NCBI GenBank assembly: GCA_963764955.1
Contig: CAVXVE010000052.1
Coordinates: forward strand, 109,415 to 173,414
DNA length: 64,000 bases
From: Roseiarcus sp963764955
GTDB taxonomy: Bacteria; Pseudomonadota; Alphaproteobacteria; Rhizobiales; Beijerinckiaceae
Direction: 5' to 3'
Shown: positions 36,615 through 45,374 of the stretch, piece after piece
Layout: the number at the start of each line of letters is the position of its first letter
Numbering within the stretch: the first letter of the stretch is position 1
Position numbers and translations under genes: made by a program
The notes under the pieces: model-generated
What the model was told of the DNA's origin: nothing
The model's database searches: none
Seen by the model: only the letters and a program-made list of their open reading frames with translations

Positions 36615-38390
36615 ATGGATAGGCACAGTCCCGCTGGCTTCGCCGGTCGCGACGTGTTGGGGAAGGATGGTTTGTTGGCGGGCTTTCATGTGAGCATTTG
36701 CGTCGACCGCGGCGGGGCGGCGGCGCAACTGGCGATGGCGGCGGCGTTCGCGGTCATTTGCCTCGCGCCAAACTCGACCGAATCGGCGGTCGCCAACGGC
36801 GACACGCGGACCATCCTCCTTTCGAGCCAGCACACCCACGAAACCGGCTCGTTCACCTTCATGGTCAACGGGATCTATGACCAGGCGGCGCTCGACAAGC
36901 TGAACTGGTTCTGCCGGGACTGGCGGCTGAACGAGCCGACCAAGATGGACCCGCATCTGTTCGACATCATCTGGGAGGTCTACCGCGAATCGGGCTCGAC
37001 GCAGCCGATCGACGTCCTGTCCGGCTACCGCTCCCCGCAAACCAACGCGATGCTGCGCCGGCGGTCGCGTCAGGTGGCCGAGCATTCGCAGCATATGCAG
37101 GGCAAGGCGATCGACGCCCACTTCGTCGACGTCAGCACGGCGCGCATCCGCGACATCGCCATGCGGATGCAGGCAGGCGGCGTCGGCTTCTATCCGACGG
37201 GCATGACGCCCTGGGTGCACATCGACAGCGGCGACGTGCGCTACTGGCCGCGCATGAGCCGCGACGCGCTGACCCGGCTCTTCCCGGACGGAAAGACAGT
37301 GTTCATTCCGGCCGACGGGAAGCCGATGCCTGGCTTCGAGCAGGCGCGGGCCGAGATCGAGGCCCGCGGCGGCGAGGTGCAAACGGCGAGCGGCGGGGGT
37401 ATCGGCAGCATCTTCTCCTGGCTCTTCGGCCATGCAGGGGGCGCCGACGACGCGGAGGAGTTGGGCGGGCAGGAAGCGACGACCGCCACGGCGGCGGCGA
37501 CCGGCAACGCGCGCAGCGGCCGCAACGGCGGCTCCGCGCCGCAGGTCGAGGTCGCCGACGCCGGGCCGGAGGCGGTCGCGAAGGCCAAGCGCGATATACC
37601 CAGCGGGCCTGCCTACGCTGAACCCGTCGAGCCGGCGCTGGCAGCCGAGCCGCAAGCGTCCGATACAGGGCCCGAGGCGGTCGCGAGGGCCAAGCGCGAC
37701 CTGCCGACCGGGCCGGCCTACGCCAGCGCGGCGGAGCCAACTCCGACGCCCCCGGTCAAACCACAGGTCGTCGCGGCGCTGCAGCAACCAGACGCGGCCA
37801 CGGACGCTTCGACGGACAGCGCCGAACCGAAGTTCGTCGCGCCGCTGCCGCCGCGCAGGCCGGCTGATCTCCTCGCGCTCGCTCTCGCCGACGCTCCAAT
37901 CCCCCCGGCTCGTCCGGCGGAGCTGATCCTTGCCTCGGCGACGGAAGCAGGCGGCGGCGCTTTCGCCACGGCGTCGAACAAGGGGTTCAACGCAGCGCCT
38001 GAGGATGGTTCGCTGCCCAAGGTCATCACAGCCGGCGTCGATCACGCGCCGACAGGCGCGCTCGCGCTGGCCGAGGGGGCGGCGCCGATCCATGACGATA
38101 GCGAGCTCCTGGCGCGGGCGGCGGAACTCACCGCGCCCTTGCCGCCAATGCCGATCCCCAATATCGGCCTGACCGCCGCAGGCGCGCCGGATGAGGTCGG
38201 CGCCATCGCCGGCAAGACCAGCGCCTCGTCCGCCAGCTCCGCCGCGGCGCCGCAAGCGCATGGCTGGTTCGTTCGCACCGCCGCTTTGGCGGCCGAGGAC
38301 CTGGGGCAATGGTTCGGGGGCGTCTTTCACAGGGACTCGTCGTCTTCCGCCGCTCCGACCCCCGCCACATCGGCGGGTCCGTCGCCTTAA
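36615..38390 (+). CDS. DUF882/YcbK-family M15-like peptidase with long low-complexity C-terminus (591 aa)
   Basis: The N-terminal part contains a hydrophobic export segment (about residues 40-52) and then the YcbK/DUF882 domain: 'IDVLSGYRSPQTNAMLRR', 'EHSQHMQGKAIDAHF' and 'GMTPWVHIDSG', with the histidines and aspartate that bind zinc in M15-type endopeptidases. After about residue 225 the chain becomes an Ala/Pro-rich tail of some 350 residues that holds a near repeat, 'GPEAVAKAKRDIPSGPAYA' and 'GPEAVARAKRDLPTGPAYA'. Homologues are usually near 200 residues, so the tail is unusual. Adjacent to an L,D-transpeptidase, it probably trims peptidoglycan. Confidence 0.85.
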   Translation: MDRHSPAGFAGRDVLGKDGLLAGFHVSICVDRGGAAAQLAMAAAFAVICLAPNSTESAVANGDTRTILLSSQHTHETGSFTFMVNGIYDQAALDKLNWFCRDWRLNEPTKMDPHLFDIIWEVYRESGSTQPIDVLSGYRSPQTNAMLRRRSRQVAEHSQHMQGKAIDAHFVDVSTARIRDIAMRMQAGGVGFYPTGMTPWVHIDSGDVRYWPRMSRDALTRLFPDGKTVFIPADGKPMPGFEQARAEIEARGGEVQTASGGGIGSIFSWLFGHAGGADDAEELGGQEATTATAAATGNARSGRNGGSAPQVEVADAGPEAVAKAKRDIPSGPAYAEPVEPALAAEPQASDTGPEAVARAKRDLPTGPAYASAAEPTPTPPVKPQVVAALQQPDAATDASTDSAEPKFVAPLPPRRPADLLALALADAPIPPARPAELILASATEAGGGAFATASNKGFNAAPEDGSLPKVITAGVDHAPTGALALAEGAAPIHDDSELLARAAELTAPLPPMPIPNIGLTAAGAPDEVGAIAGKTSASSASSAAAPQAHGWFVRTAALAAEDLGQWFGGVFHRDSSSSAAPTPATSAGPSP

Positions 38391-38486
38391 AGCGCGCAAT
38401 CCGCCCAGGCGGGCGGCCGGCCGGGCCCGTCGGCCCGCGAAGCTCCCCAGCCGCGGACGCCAATCAGGACGCGCGTTTCTTGCCTA

Positions 38487-38666
38487 TAAACGCCAATAAA
38501 CGCCAATAAACGCGCCTAAACGCTAGTAAATTGACTCCAATTTACTAGCGTTTATTTTTTGGAATCGAGACTTTTCAATAGGTTACGGCCGATTGGAGTA
38601 AAAAAATCCGGCCGCGTCTCAAAAGATGCACAAAACGTCTCAGGTGCTTCCGTGCAGGATGTCTCA
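38487..38666 (-). repeat. right copy of hairpin/iteron inverted-repeat element
   Basis: The reverse-complement counterpart of 21945-22102. Four TAAACGC heptamers lie at 38487, 38497, 38507 and 38517 (10-bp period). A hairpin at 38517-38554 has loop ACTC, complementary to the loop of the left copy. A matching 20-bp stretch is at 38589-38608. TGAGAC-type repeats read on the minus strand end at 38621, 38642 and 38666, two of them extended to a 15-bp unit. The element lies between the DUF882 and doxX genes. The following 38667-39080 stretch holds no gene I can support. Confidence 0.85.
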
Positions 38667-39081
38667 AGCGGCTTTGCCCCTTCTCTTGCCATTCACTATT
38701 TTTCCCTCGGCGCGTTGAGCGCGAGATCGATCCGACGATTGAGAATGGTATAGCACGCAGTTCTGATTTTCACAAGCAAATGTTTGGCCTTAGCACGTTG
38801 GCTGTTGTTCGCCCATCTTGCGGCGGCCAAGGACGCTTCATCGTCACGGCCGCGCTCGACGCGGCCATTCACGCGAGTCACGTAACCGCCAAGGTGGGGG
38901 TCGAGATGCCGGGCTTACCCGCCGGCCTCATGCCTCAATCCGCTCGAGAAGCGAGCGTGTCGAAGGGTGATCCAGAAGGCGGCGCCGGTCGCGCGCGGTG
39001 GAACGTTCTTCGAGACGCGCCTTAGACGCTCCTCAGAACGAGGTCCGAGGCAGGCTCGGGAGTCACCGGGTCGCCCGCCCT

Positions 39082-39495
39082 TCAGTCTCTGCGAACCGCC
39101 CAAGGCCCGGAGCCGACAGCGGCCAGGTAGAGAAATACGAAGCAGAACAGCACCGCCGGCTCGCCGTAGTTCTTGGCCGGGAAGAAGCTCTGCGGGAAGT
39201 GCACCAGGAAATAGCCGACCGCCATGAAGCCTGAGAGGATGAAGGCGACGGGCCGCGTGAAGAGGCCAATCGTAATCAAAAGGCCGCCGATCAGCTCCAT
39301 CGTTCCGGTGAAGTACAGCAACCCCCGCGGCATCTGGTCGATGAACGGCAGGCCGGCCGGGAAGCCCAGCAGCTTTCCGGTTCCGTGCTCGAGGAACAGA
39401 AGCCCGGTCAGGATGCGCAGCACCGAGAGCATCTCGGGCGCTCGCAATAAAGAGCCCACGATCGGAATCGCAGGTCGGGAAACAACATCGCTCAT
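39082..39495 (-). CDS. DoxX family membrane protein (137 aa)
   Basis: Four hydrophobic helices with family features: 'LRILTGLLFLEHGTGKLLGF' (helix 1 with the conserved HGxGK), 'TGTMELIGGLLITIGLFTRP' (helix 2 with E-x-x-G-G), 'FILSGFMAVGYFLVHFPQSF' and 'VLFCFVFLYLAAVG'. DoxX proteins are inner-membrane quinone- or redox-linked proteins of mostly unknown reaction. ATG 39495 (MSDVVSRPAIP) is favoured because GAAAGG lies eight bases upstream. Downstream of wrbA on the same strand with a 67-bp gap, it may belong to one redox-stress unit. Confidence 0.9.
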   Translation of the reverse strand: MSDVVSRPAIPIVGSLLRAPEMLSVLRILTGLLFLEHGTGKLLGFPAGLPFIDQMPRGLLYFTGTMELIGGLLITIGLFTRPVAFILSGFMAVGYFLVHFPQSFFPAKNYGEPAVLFCFVFLYLAAVGSGPWAVRRD

Positions 39496-39562
39496 ATCGT
39501 TCACCTTTCAGATTGAGAGTGGACTCTTGCCTCACCCGTTCCGCACCGGGCCGTTAAGGCCT

Positions 39563-40162
39563 TCAACTGGAAAGTTTGGCGGCGGTCTTGGCGATGAGCT
39601 CGCCCTGATGCCGGGCGCCTTCAAGCTCGAGCTTGCTCGGCTGGCGCTGCCCCTGGGCGCCCGCGATGGTGGTCGCGCCATAGGGCGCTCCGCCGACGAT
39701 CTCCTCGAGCGTCATCTGGCCGGCGTGGCTGTAGGGCAAGCCGACGATGACCAGGCCGAAATGCATCAGGTTGGCGATGATGGAGAAGAGCGTCGTTTCG
39801 TTGCCGCCGTGCTGCGTCGCGCTCGAGGTGAAGGCGCCGCCGACTTTTCCGTGCAGCGCGCCGCTCATCCACAATTGGCCGGCCTGCTCCCAGAAGCTGC
39901 CCATCGCCGAGGGCATGCGGCCGAAGCGGGTCGGCGCGCCGACAATGATCGCGTCATAGTTCCCAAGCTCGGCAGGCGTCGCGATCGGCGCCGGCTGATC
40001 GAGCTTGAAGTGGAAGGCCTTGGCGACCTCTTCAGGAACGTTCTCCGACACGCGTTTCACATCAACCGTCGCGCCCGCCGAACGTGCGCCCTCCGCCTCC
40101 GCATAGGCCATCTGTTCGATATGGCCGAAACTGGAATAGTAAAGTACGAGCACCTTGGTCAT
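39563..40162 (-). CDS. wrbA: NAD(P)H:quinone oxidoreductase type IV (WrbA)
   Basis: A flavodoxin-fold FMN enzyme that reduces quinones by two electrons, avoiding semiquinone radicals. The N-terminus MTKVLVLYYSSFGHIEQMA is the FMN-phosphate loop; 'DAIIVGAPTRFGRMPSAMG' and 'SATQHGGNETTLFSII' are diagnostic WrbA segments around the flavin ring. The length (199) is exact for the family. It is on the same strand as doxX and the nitroreductase, forming a cluster of redox genes at 39-40.8 kb. Confidence 0.95.
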   Translation of the reverse strand: MTKVLVLYYSSFGHIEQMAYAEAEGARSAGATVDVKRVSENVPEEVAKAFHFKLDQPAPIATPAELGNYDAIIVGAPTRFGRMPSAMGSFWEQAGQLWMSGALHGKVGGAFTSSATQHGGNETTLFSIIANLMHFGLVIVGLPYSHAGQMTLEEIVGGAPYGATTIAGAQGQRQPSKLELEGARHQGELIAKTAAKLSS

Positions 40163-40200
40163 TCACGCGTCCTCCAGTCTCTGCGCCGAAAGCGATTGAG

Positions 40201-40810
40201 TCAGAGAATTTTTGCGATCTGGTCGAAGGAGAACCTCGGGCTGCGCGGGAACAGCTTCTCGTGGTCGCCATAGCCGATGTTGATCAGCACGTTCGACTTG
40301 ACCTTTCCTTCGGCGAAGAACTCCGCGTCGACCTTCGCATTGTCGAAGCCGGTCATCGGTCCGGTGTCGAGACCCACCGCGCGCAGCGCAATGAGGAGAT
40401 AGGCGACCTGCAACGTGCCATTCTGGAAGGCGCTGCGGGCGGCCTTCACCGGGTCGCCGGAGAACCAGGCCTTGGCGTCGACGTGCGGCATCAGGAACGG
40501 CAGATGCTCGTAGAACTCTTCGTCATAAGCGGTGATCGCGACGACCGGCGCGCTCATCGTCTTGTCCAGGTTGCCGGGCGCGAGCGCCGGCCGGAGCCGC
40601 TCCTTGGCTTCGGCCGATCGCAGGAACAGGACCCGCAGCGGCGATTGATTGGCGCTGGTCGGCCCCATCTTGGCCAGTTCGATCGCCTTACGAAGCAGTT
40701 CGTCCGAGACTGGTCGGTCGAGAAAGCACGTTATGCGTGCGCGCTTCGGTGAATATCTGCGCGAGCGATGTGGCGTCGATCGTCTTATGATCGGGAACGT
40801 GGATGGTCAT
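40201..40810 (-). pseudogene. nitroreductase family protein (malonic semialdehyde reductase RutE/HadB-like), one frameshift
   Basis: From ATG 40810 the product reads MTIHVPDHKTIDATSLAQIF...EARTHNVL. The family continuation 'DRPVSDELLRKAIELAKMGP' lies in another frame, with the break near 40725-40735. The rest ('TSANQSPLRVLFLRSAEAKE', 'GTLQVAYLLIALRAVGLDTG', 'INIGYGDHEKLFPRSPR') is intact to 40201. RutE-type enzymes are FMN proteins reducing malonic semialdehyde or similar enals; no rut operon lies next to it, so the exact substrate is uncertain. It is divergent from a LysR gene, a common control arrangement. Either a sequencing error or real decay is possible. Confidence 0.85.
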
Positions 40811-40912
40811 GCGGGCGGCCCCTCGAATGTTGCGTCGCAGCGGAATGTCGTCCCGTGCCCCAATCGTTGCAATTGGCCAAATTATGCTAGAACCTATCGC
40901 CGGAGGTGATGG

Positions 40913-41863
40913 ATGATCGAACTCGCTGACGCTCGACCAGATGCGCATTCTCGTGGCCGTCGCCGACGCCGGAAGCTTTTCGGCCGCCGCGCGAAAGCTC
41001 GGCCGGGTTCAGTCGGCGATCAGCCAGTCGATCCAGACGCTCGAGACGACCCTCGGCCTTAGCCTGTTCGACCGCTCCGGCAAGACGCCGCAGCTGACCG
41101 ATGCCGGACGGGCGCTGGTCGGCGATGCGCGGGCGCTGATCGCAGGAGCGCGGGCCATCCGCGCCCGCGCCGAGAGCATGGCGCAGGACGTTGAGCCGGA
41201 GCTTACGCTCGCGGTCGACGCGATGTTGCCGATTCCGCTCCTGATGGAGAGTTCTCAAGGCGCTACGCGTCGCCTTTCCGCTTCTGCCGGCGTCCGTGTA
41301 CACTGAGGCTCTGGGGGGCGCCGAGCAGCGGCTGCGCGACGGCGCGGCGCGGCTTGCGATCTATACGATCGCGCCCTCGAGCCCCTGCGATCTCGTGAGC
41401 GAGTTCATGACACGCGTGGCCATGTGGCCGGTGGTGGCAGCCGGCCATCCGCTCGCCGCCCTGCCGCTTGCCGCTGGCGCGCGAAGCGCTCGAGCCGCAC
41501 GTGCAGCTGGTGCTGACCGACCGCACGCCGCTGACCCAGAATCTTTCCGGCGGGATCGTCAGCCGTCACATCTGGAGATTCGCCGACCTCGCCACCCGGC
41601 TTGATTTCCTGCTTGCGGGCTTCGGCTGGTGCAACATGCCAAGCCACATGGTCGCCGAGCATGTCGCCGCGGGCCGGCTGAAGAGGCTTCGCATCGCCAA
41701 CCAGGAGGAAATCGCCCTGCCGCTCTCCGTCGTGCATGAGCGCGGCCGCTTGCCTGGTCGAGCCGGACGATGGCTGATCGCGGACTTGCGCGAACGGTTG
41801 AAGACCTGCCCCGGCGCGCACAATCCGGAAGAGAAAACGCCGGCGGCCGCGGCCGCCGCTTGA
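40913..41863 (+). pseudogene. LysR family transcriptional regulator, about three frameshifts
   Basis: An excellent GGAGG precedes ATG 40913 (MIELAD), but one extra G at about 40931 shifts the frame before 'LDQMRILVAVADAGSFSAAARKLGRV', the LysR helix-turn-helix. Another shift near 41255 separates 'DAMLPIPLLMES' from 'SVYTEALGGAEQRLRDGAAR'. A third near 41465 separates 'VAAGHPLAALP' from 'LAREALEPHVQLVLTDRTP'. Joined, they give a normal regulator of about 310 residues. It is divergent from the nitroreductase gene, its likely target. Three shifts in one gene are many, even if the raw data are error-prone. Confidence 0.85.
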
Positions 41864-41890
41864 GAAGCGCCCCCTGACATCGCGTGCAAA

Positions 41891-43324
41891 CTATAACTTG
41901 GGCGTGCGAAGCAGGGCGGCGAGCGCGGCCCTCGCTTCGTCGATCAGCCCTTCCTGGTAGCGGTAGTACATCTCCGCGCCCATGGGCGTGACGTAAGACG
42001 TCAGCTGCTCCTCGCAGCGGCGGCGAAGCGCGTCAAAGTCCTTCATCAGATCTTCCGCCGCCTTTCGATCCTCAGCCGTCTGGATGACCGCTTCGGGCGG
42101 GAGCGCCTTGATCTGCTCGCGCGTGAGACCGGAATGCGCTCGCGCCTCGATCTGCTCATCGGTGAGGCCCGGATAGGCGAGCGCTCTCAAGCGCGCCTCG
42201 AGCAGCCCGCGGTTGGCGTCGATGCGCCAGAGCCTGAAGCGGCTGTAGACGCCTGAGGCGTTCAACAGGACCGTGGCCGCCATCACGAGATAGATCCAGT
42301 AGGCCGGCGACATCAGGTTCACGAGCCAGGGGAAATATTTGTCCGCCAGCTCAGGCTCGCCGCTGGCGAAGAATTCGCGCGCTTCGTCCGCCAATGGCGC
42401 GCTGTCCTGCGACTTTGAAGCGGGCGGCGGGTTCACGCGAACGAAATTGGGAAACTCCTCGCTGAGCAGCATGAGAAAGGCGACGCGCTCGGCGCGATGT
42501 ACGCAGGCGTTGGTCATCACCAGCGCGTCGACTTGGGCCACGAGCTTGTCGGTCGCGGAAATCGGTTTCGCGATGTCATAGTAGCCTGCGGGGATGCGAC
42601 CCAATCGCAGCCACCTATCCCGCGCAACCAGGCCTTCGATGTCCGCAGGAGAGACGATCTCGAGGTCGTACTTGTTCACCAGAGTGCGGATGAGTTGCGC
42701 GTTCTCGTTCATGACGAAAGCGGCGAGATCGAGCTCACCGTCCCGCACAAGTCCCGCTTGCGCTTCGAGATCGTGATTGGACGGCTTCAACCCGAGGCCG
42801 CGCAAGTCGGAGTTCTCCATGAGTTGCTGCATCAGATAGGCCGTGCCGGATCCGTCCGGACCGATCCCGACCGAAGCGCCCTTGAGGTCGTTGAAGGTGT
42901 TGATCGCGCGTGTGCGCCTGGCGAGAAGGAAGAGCGATTCGGGCTGCGGCAGCCGCCCCAGGGTCACAAGGCCGGCGTCGGCGGGCGCCGGCACGCCATC
43001 CTGCACAAAAGCGAAAGCGGGAACGCAGCGCCCGTTTTGGCCGACGAGGCGGGCGATGTTCTCGACCGATCCATCCGTGGCGACGACCTTCAGATGACCG
43101 TTCTTCTTGAGCGCCCGCGCCGCCAGCCGCTCGCCCAGCGCGTGGTAGGCCCCCGTCGGCGATCCGGTCAGGATGGACGCCCTTAAGAAAGCGTAGTCGC
43201 CGGAGACCGTGTAATAGAGGAGCGCGCCCACCAGCGCGAGCGCGGCGAGCGCGATCAGGACGCCCCGGGTCCACGCCTTTTTGTCGCCGCCAGGTCCGAA
43301 CGCCAGCTGATCCAGAAAGCTCAT
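41891..43324 (-). CDS. TAXI family TRAP transporter solute-binding subunit, membrane-anchored (477 aa)
   Basis: An N-terminal helix (about residues 21-39, 'GVLIALAALALVGALLYYT') anchors a TAXI-type binding domain: 'LTGSPTGAYHALGERLAARA', 'VVATDGSVENIARLVGQN', 'FNDLKGASVGIGPDGSGTAY' and 'DALVMTNACVHRAERVAFLM'. A second helix near residue 345 ('IYLVMAATVLLNASGVYS') leads to a charged cytoplasmic tail of about 110 residues. Ordinary TAXI proteins are free periplasmic proteins of about 320 residues. No TRAP permease (DctM) is adjacent; the neighbours are sugar ABC genes on the same strand, 95 bp upstream. ATG 43324 starts MSFLDQLAFGPGG. Confidence 0.82.
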   Translation of the reverse strand: MSFLDQLAFGPGGDKKAWTRGVLIALAALALVGALLYYTVSGDYAFLRASILTGSPTGAYHALGERLAARALKKNGHLKVVATDGSVENIARLVGQNGRCVPAFAFVQDGVPAPADAGLVTLGRLPQPESLFLLARRTRAINTFNDLKGASVGIGPDGSGTAYLMQQLMENSDLRGLGLKPSNHDLEAQAGLVRDGELDLAAFVMNENAQLIRTLVNKYDLEIVSPADIEGLVARDRWLRLGRIPAGYYDIAKPISATDKLVAQVDALVMTNACVHRAERVAFLMLLSEEFPNFVRVNPPPASKSQDSAPLADEAREFFASGEPELADKYFPWLVNLMSPAYWIYLVMAATVLLNASGVYSRFRLWRIDANRGLLEARLRALAYPGLTDEQIEARAHSGLTREQIKALPPEAVIQTAEDRKAAEDLMKDFDALRRRCEEQLTSYVTPMGAEMYYRYQEGLIDEARAALAALLRTPKL

Positions 43325-43419
43325 GCACCCACACCCGGCGCCGGATTGGCGCATTTCCGCGAGGCGCGATCTTCGTTGCGCGAAGCGCGCGACGCAAGCG
43401 TGCAAAGCGGAAAGAGCGC

Positions 43420-44397
43420 CTACCGCGTCCTGCTCTCGCGCCCGTAAAGCAAGAGCATCGCGATGATGACGACGCCGTAGGTGATCTGGCGTCCGGCGTC
43501 CGGCATCTGCACCACCGAGAGAATGGATTGCAGCAGCGTGATGAGGATGACGCCGGCGACGGTGCCGAGATAATTGCCGCGCCCGCCGAGAATGGACGCG
43601 CCGCCGAGCACGACCGCGGCGATCGCCGGCAGGAGATAGGCGTCGCCCATGGCCTGCGCGGCTTTGCTGGCGTAGCCCGCGAGCAGGACCCCGCCGAACG
43701 CGGAGAGGCCGCCCGCGAGCGCAAACGCGATCAGCACCACGCGCTGCGTGTCGATGCCGGAGAGATAGGCGGCGCGTTCGCGATTGCCGATGCCGTAGAC
43801 GGCGCGGCCGAAGGTGGTGCGGTTCAATAGAAAGATCGCGCCTGCGCCGACCAAAGCCCAGACGATGAGCGCATTCGGCAGGCCGAACAGAAGGCGCCCG
43901 GTGGCGAGCTCGCGCATCGCGGGCGACGAGGAATCCTGCGGCGAGAAGCCGCCGGTATGGACCACCATCAGCCCCTGCGCCACCGCGTTGACCGCAAGCG
44001 TGATGATCATCGAGGGAATGCGCAGATAAGCGACGCCGAAGCCGTTCACGAGGCCGAGCGCCACGCCGCAAGCGACGCCGAACGGAATCGCCATCACCTC
44101 CCCGACCGGACCCCAGCCCGTCGCCGCCGTCGACATCATGCCGCCGACCGCGACCACCCAGGGAATGGAGAGGTCGATCTGCCCGAGCAGAATGACGATC
44201 ATCGTGCCGGTGGCGATGACGCCAAGGAACGAGGCGACCTTCAGTTGCTGCAAGAGATATTCCGGCGACAGAAAGCTGCGCGAGTAGAGCGAGCCCAGGA
44301 ACAGCATGAGGAGAACGCAACCGAAGGCGATCGCGACCGGCGGATCGACGCGTCGCTTGATCGCGTTCGCAAACCCGGTTTCGGCGTTCTCGCTCAC
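43420..44397 (-). CDS. sugar ABC transporter permease (second permease, 325 aa)
   Basis: A ribose-type permease. Motifs: 'MIVILLGQIDLSIPWVVAVG' (DLS turn), 'GLVNGFGVAYLRIPSMIITL' (NG..P), 'IAAVVLGGASILGGRGNYLG' (coupling loop). Its start is GTG 44397 (SENAETGFANAIKRR), overlapping the stop of the first permease by four bases, so the two are translationally coupled. The longer open frame further upstream runs through the wrong frame of the first permease and is not real. Together the two permeases probably form a heterodimer, as in YtfT-YjfF galactofuranose importers. Confidence 0.92.
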   Translation of the reverse strand: MSENAETGFANAIKRRVDPPVAIAFGCVLLMLFLGSLYSRSFLSPEYLLQQLKVASFLGVIATGTMIVILLGQIDLSIPWVVAVGGMMSTAATGWGPVGEVMAIPFGVACGVALGLVNGFGVAYLRIPSMIITLAVNAVAQGLMVVHTGGFSPQDSSSPAMRELATGRLLFGLPNALIVWALVGAGAIFLLNRTTFGRAVYGIGNRERAAYLSGIDTQRVVLIAFALAGGLSAFGGVLLAGYASKAAQAMGDAYLLPAIAAVVLGGASILGGRGNYLGTVAGVILITLLQSILSVVQMPDAGRQITYGVVIIAMLLLYGRESRTR

Positions 44398-45374
44398 GGG
44401 AAAAGCTCCAGCCGGTTGCGCACCTGGAACACCCTCGCCGAACCGACGCAGACCGCAGCGAGCAGCACCAGACCCTGGAAGAGCGGCTGCCAGAGCGGGT
44501 CGAGATTGAAGACGAACAGAAGGTCGCCGATGGTGCGGAACATCAAGGCGCCGAAGATCGCGCCGATCGCGCTGCCCGAGCCGCCGAACAGCGAAACCCC
44601 GCCAAGCACGACCGCAGCGATCGAAAACAGCGTATAGGTGTTCCCGTTGGCGGCGGACCCTTCGCCCGAATAGGTCACAAACGTGAGAAAGAGCCCGGCG
44701 AGCGACGCCGCCAATCCCGACAACGCATAGGCCCAGAATTTGGCCGCGTCGACCGGAACGCCCGACATATAGGCGGCGCTTTCGGAGGAGCCGACGGCGT
44801 AAGCCGCCCGGCCGATGGTCGAGCGGCTGTAGGGAACCCAGACGATGAGCACGACCGCGGCGAGCGCCACGAGGCTTGCCGGCACGACGCCGAACACGCG
44901 CCCGGTCAGCGCGTCGGCGAGCGGGCCATAGACATCGCCGCCGGGAACGGGGCGCAAAAGAAGGGCGAGGCCAAAGAACACCGCCCCCGTCGCAATGGTG
45001 ACGACGATCGGCTGAAGTCGCCCATAGATAACGATAAGCCCGTTGATTGCGCCGCAGGCGAGCCCGGTCAGAAGAACCCCCACGACGCCGAGCGCAGCGT
45101 TCGTCGCTGTTCCAACCACGATCCACGAGGCGAGGCAATTGGTGAGAACAAACACCGCGCCGACCGAAAGATCGATGCCGGCGGTGATGACGACGAAGGT
45201 CTGCGCCATCGCCACGAGCGCGAGCAGAACGCCCTTGTTGGCGGCGGTCTGCACCACATTGGCGGTGAAACCGGCTGGATGGTTGCTCGTGTAGATCGCG
45301 AACATCACGACGAAGAAGACGATCGCCAGCAGCGTCCCCCGGTTCGGGGCGATGAGATAGCGCCAGTCGCTCAT
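44394..45374 (-). CDS. sugar ABC transporter permease (first permease, 326 aa)
   Basis: A ribose-type permease with 'TFVVITAGIDLSVGAVFVLT', 'GLACGAINGLIVIYGRLQPI' and 'SIAAVVLGGVSLFGGSGSAI', equivalent to the three motifs of the other permeases. ATG 45374 overlaps the ATPase stop by four bases, and its own stop overlaps the next permease by four. The strictly coupled order ATPase-permease-permease, with the binding protein upstream, matches YtfQRT-YjfF-type systems. Sequence similarity of the two permeases suggests ancient duplication. Confidence 0.93.
   Translation of the reverse strand: MSDWRYLIAPNRGTLLAIVFFVVMFAIYTSNHPAGFTANVVQTAANKGVLLALVAMAQTFVVITAGIDLSVGAVFVLTNCLASWIVVGTATNAALGVVGVLLTGLACGAINGLIVIYGRLQPIVVTIATGAVFFGLALLLRPVPGGDVYGPLADALTGRVFGVVPASLVALAAVVLIVWVPYSRSTIGRAAYAVGSSESAAYMSGVPVDAAKFWAYALSGLAASLAGLFLTFVTYSGEGSAANGNTYTLFSIAAVVLGGVSLFGGSGSAIGAIFGALMFRTIGDLLFVFNLDPLWQPLFQGLVLLAAVCVGSARVFQVRNRLELFP

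Noticed and set aside
38696..38881. A 61-codon reverse open frame between the repeat and doxX
   Set aside because: No ribosome binding site, no family resemblance, and the composition fits non-coding DNA.
41891..44320. An 809-codon reverse open frame
   Set aside because: Only the part from ATG 43324 resembles a protein family. The upstream extension is the wrong frame of a permease gene.
43420..45138. A 572-codon reverse open frame
   Set aside because: The permease starts at GTG 44397, overlapping the previous stop; the extra N-terminus is arginine-rich shadow sequence from the first permease.
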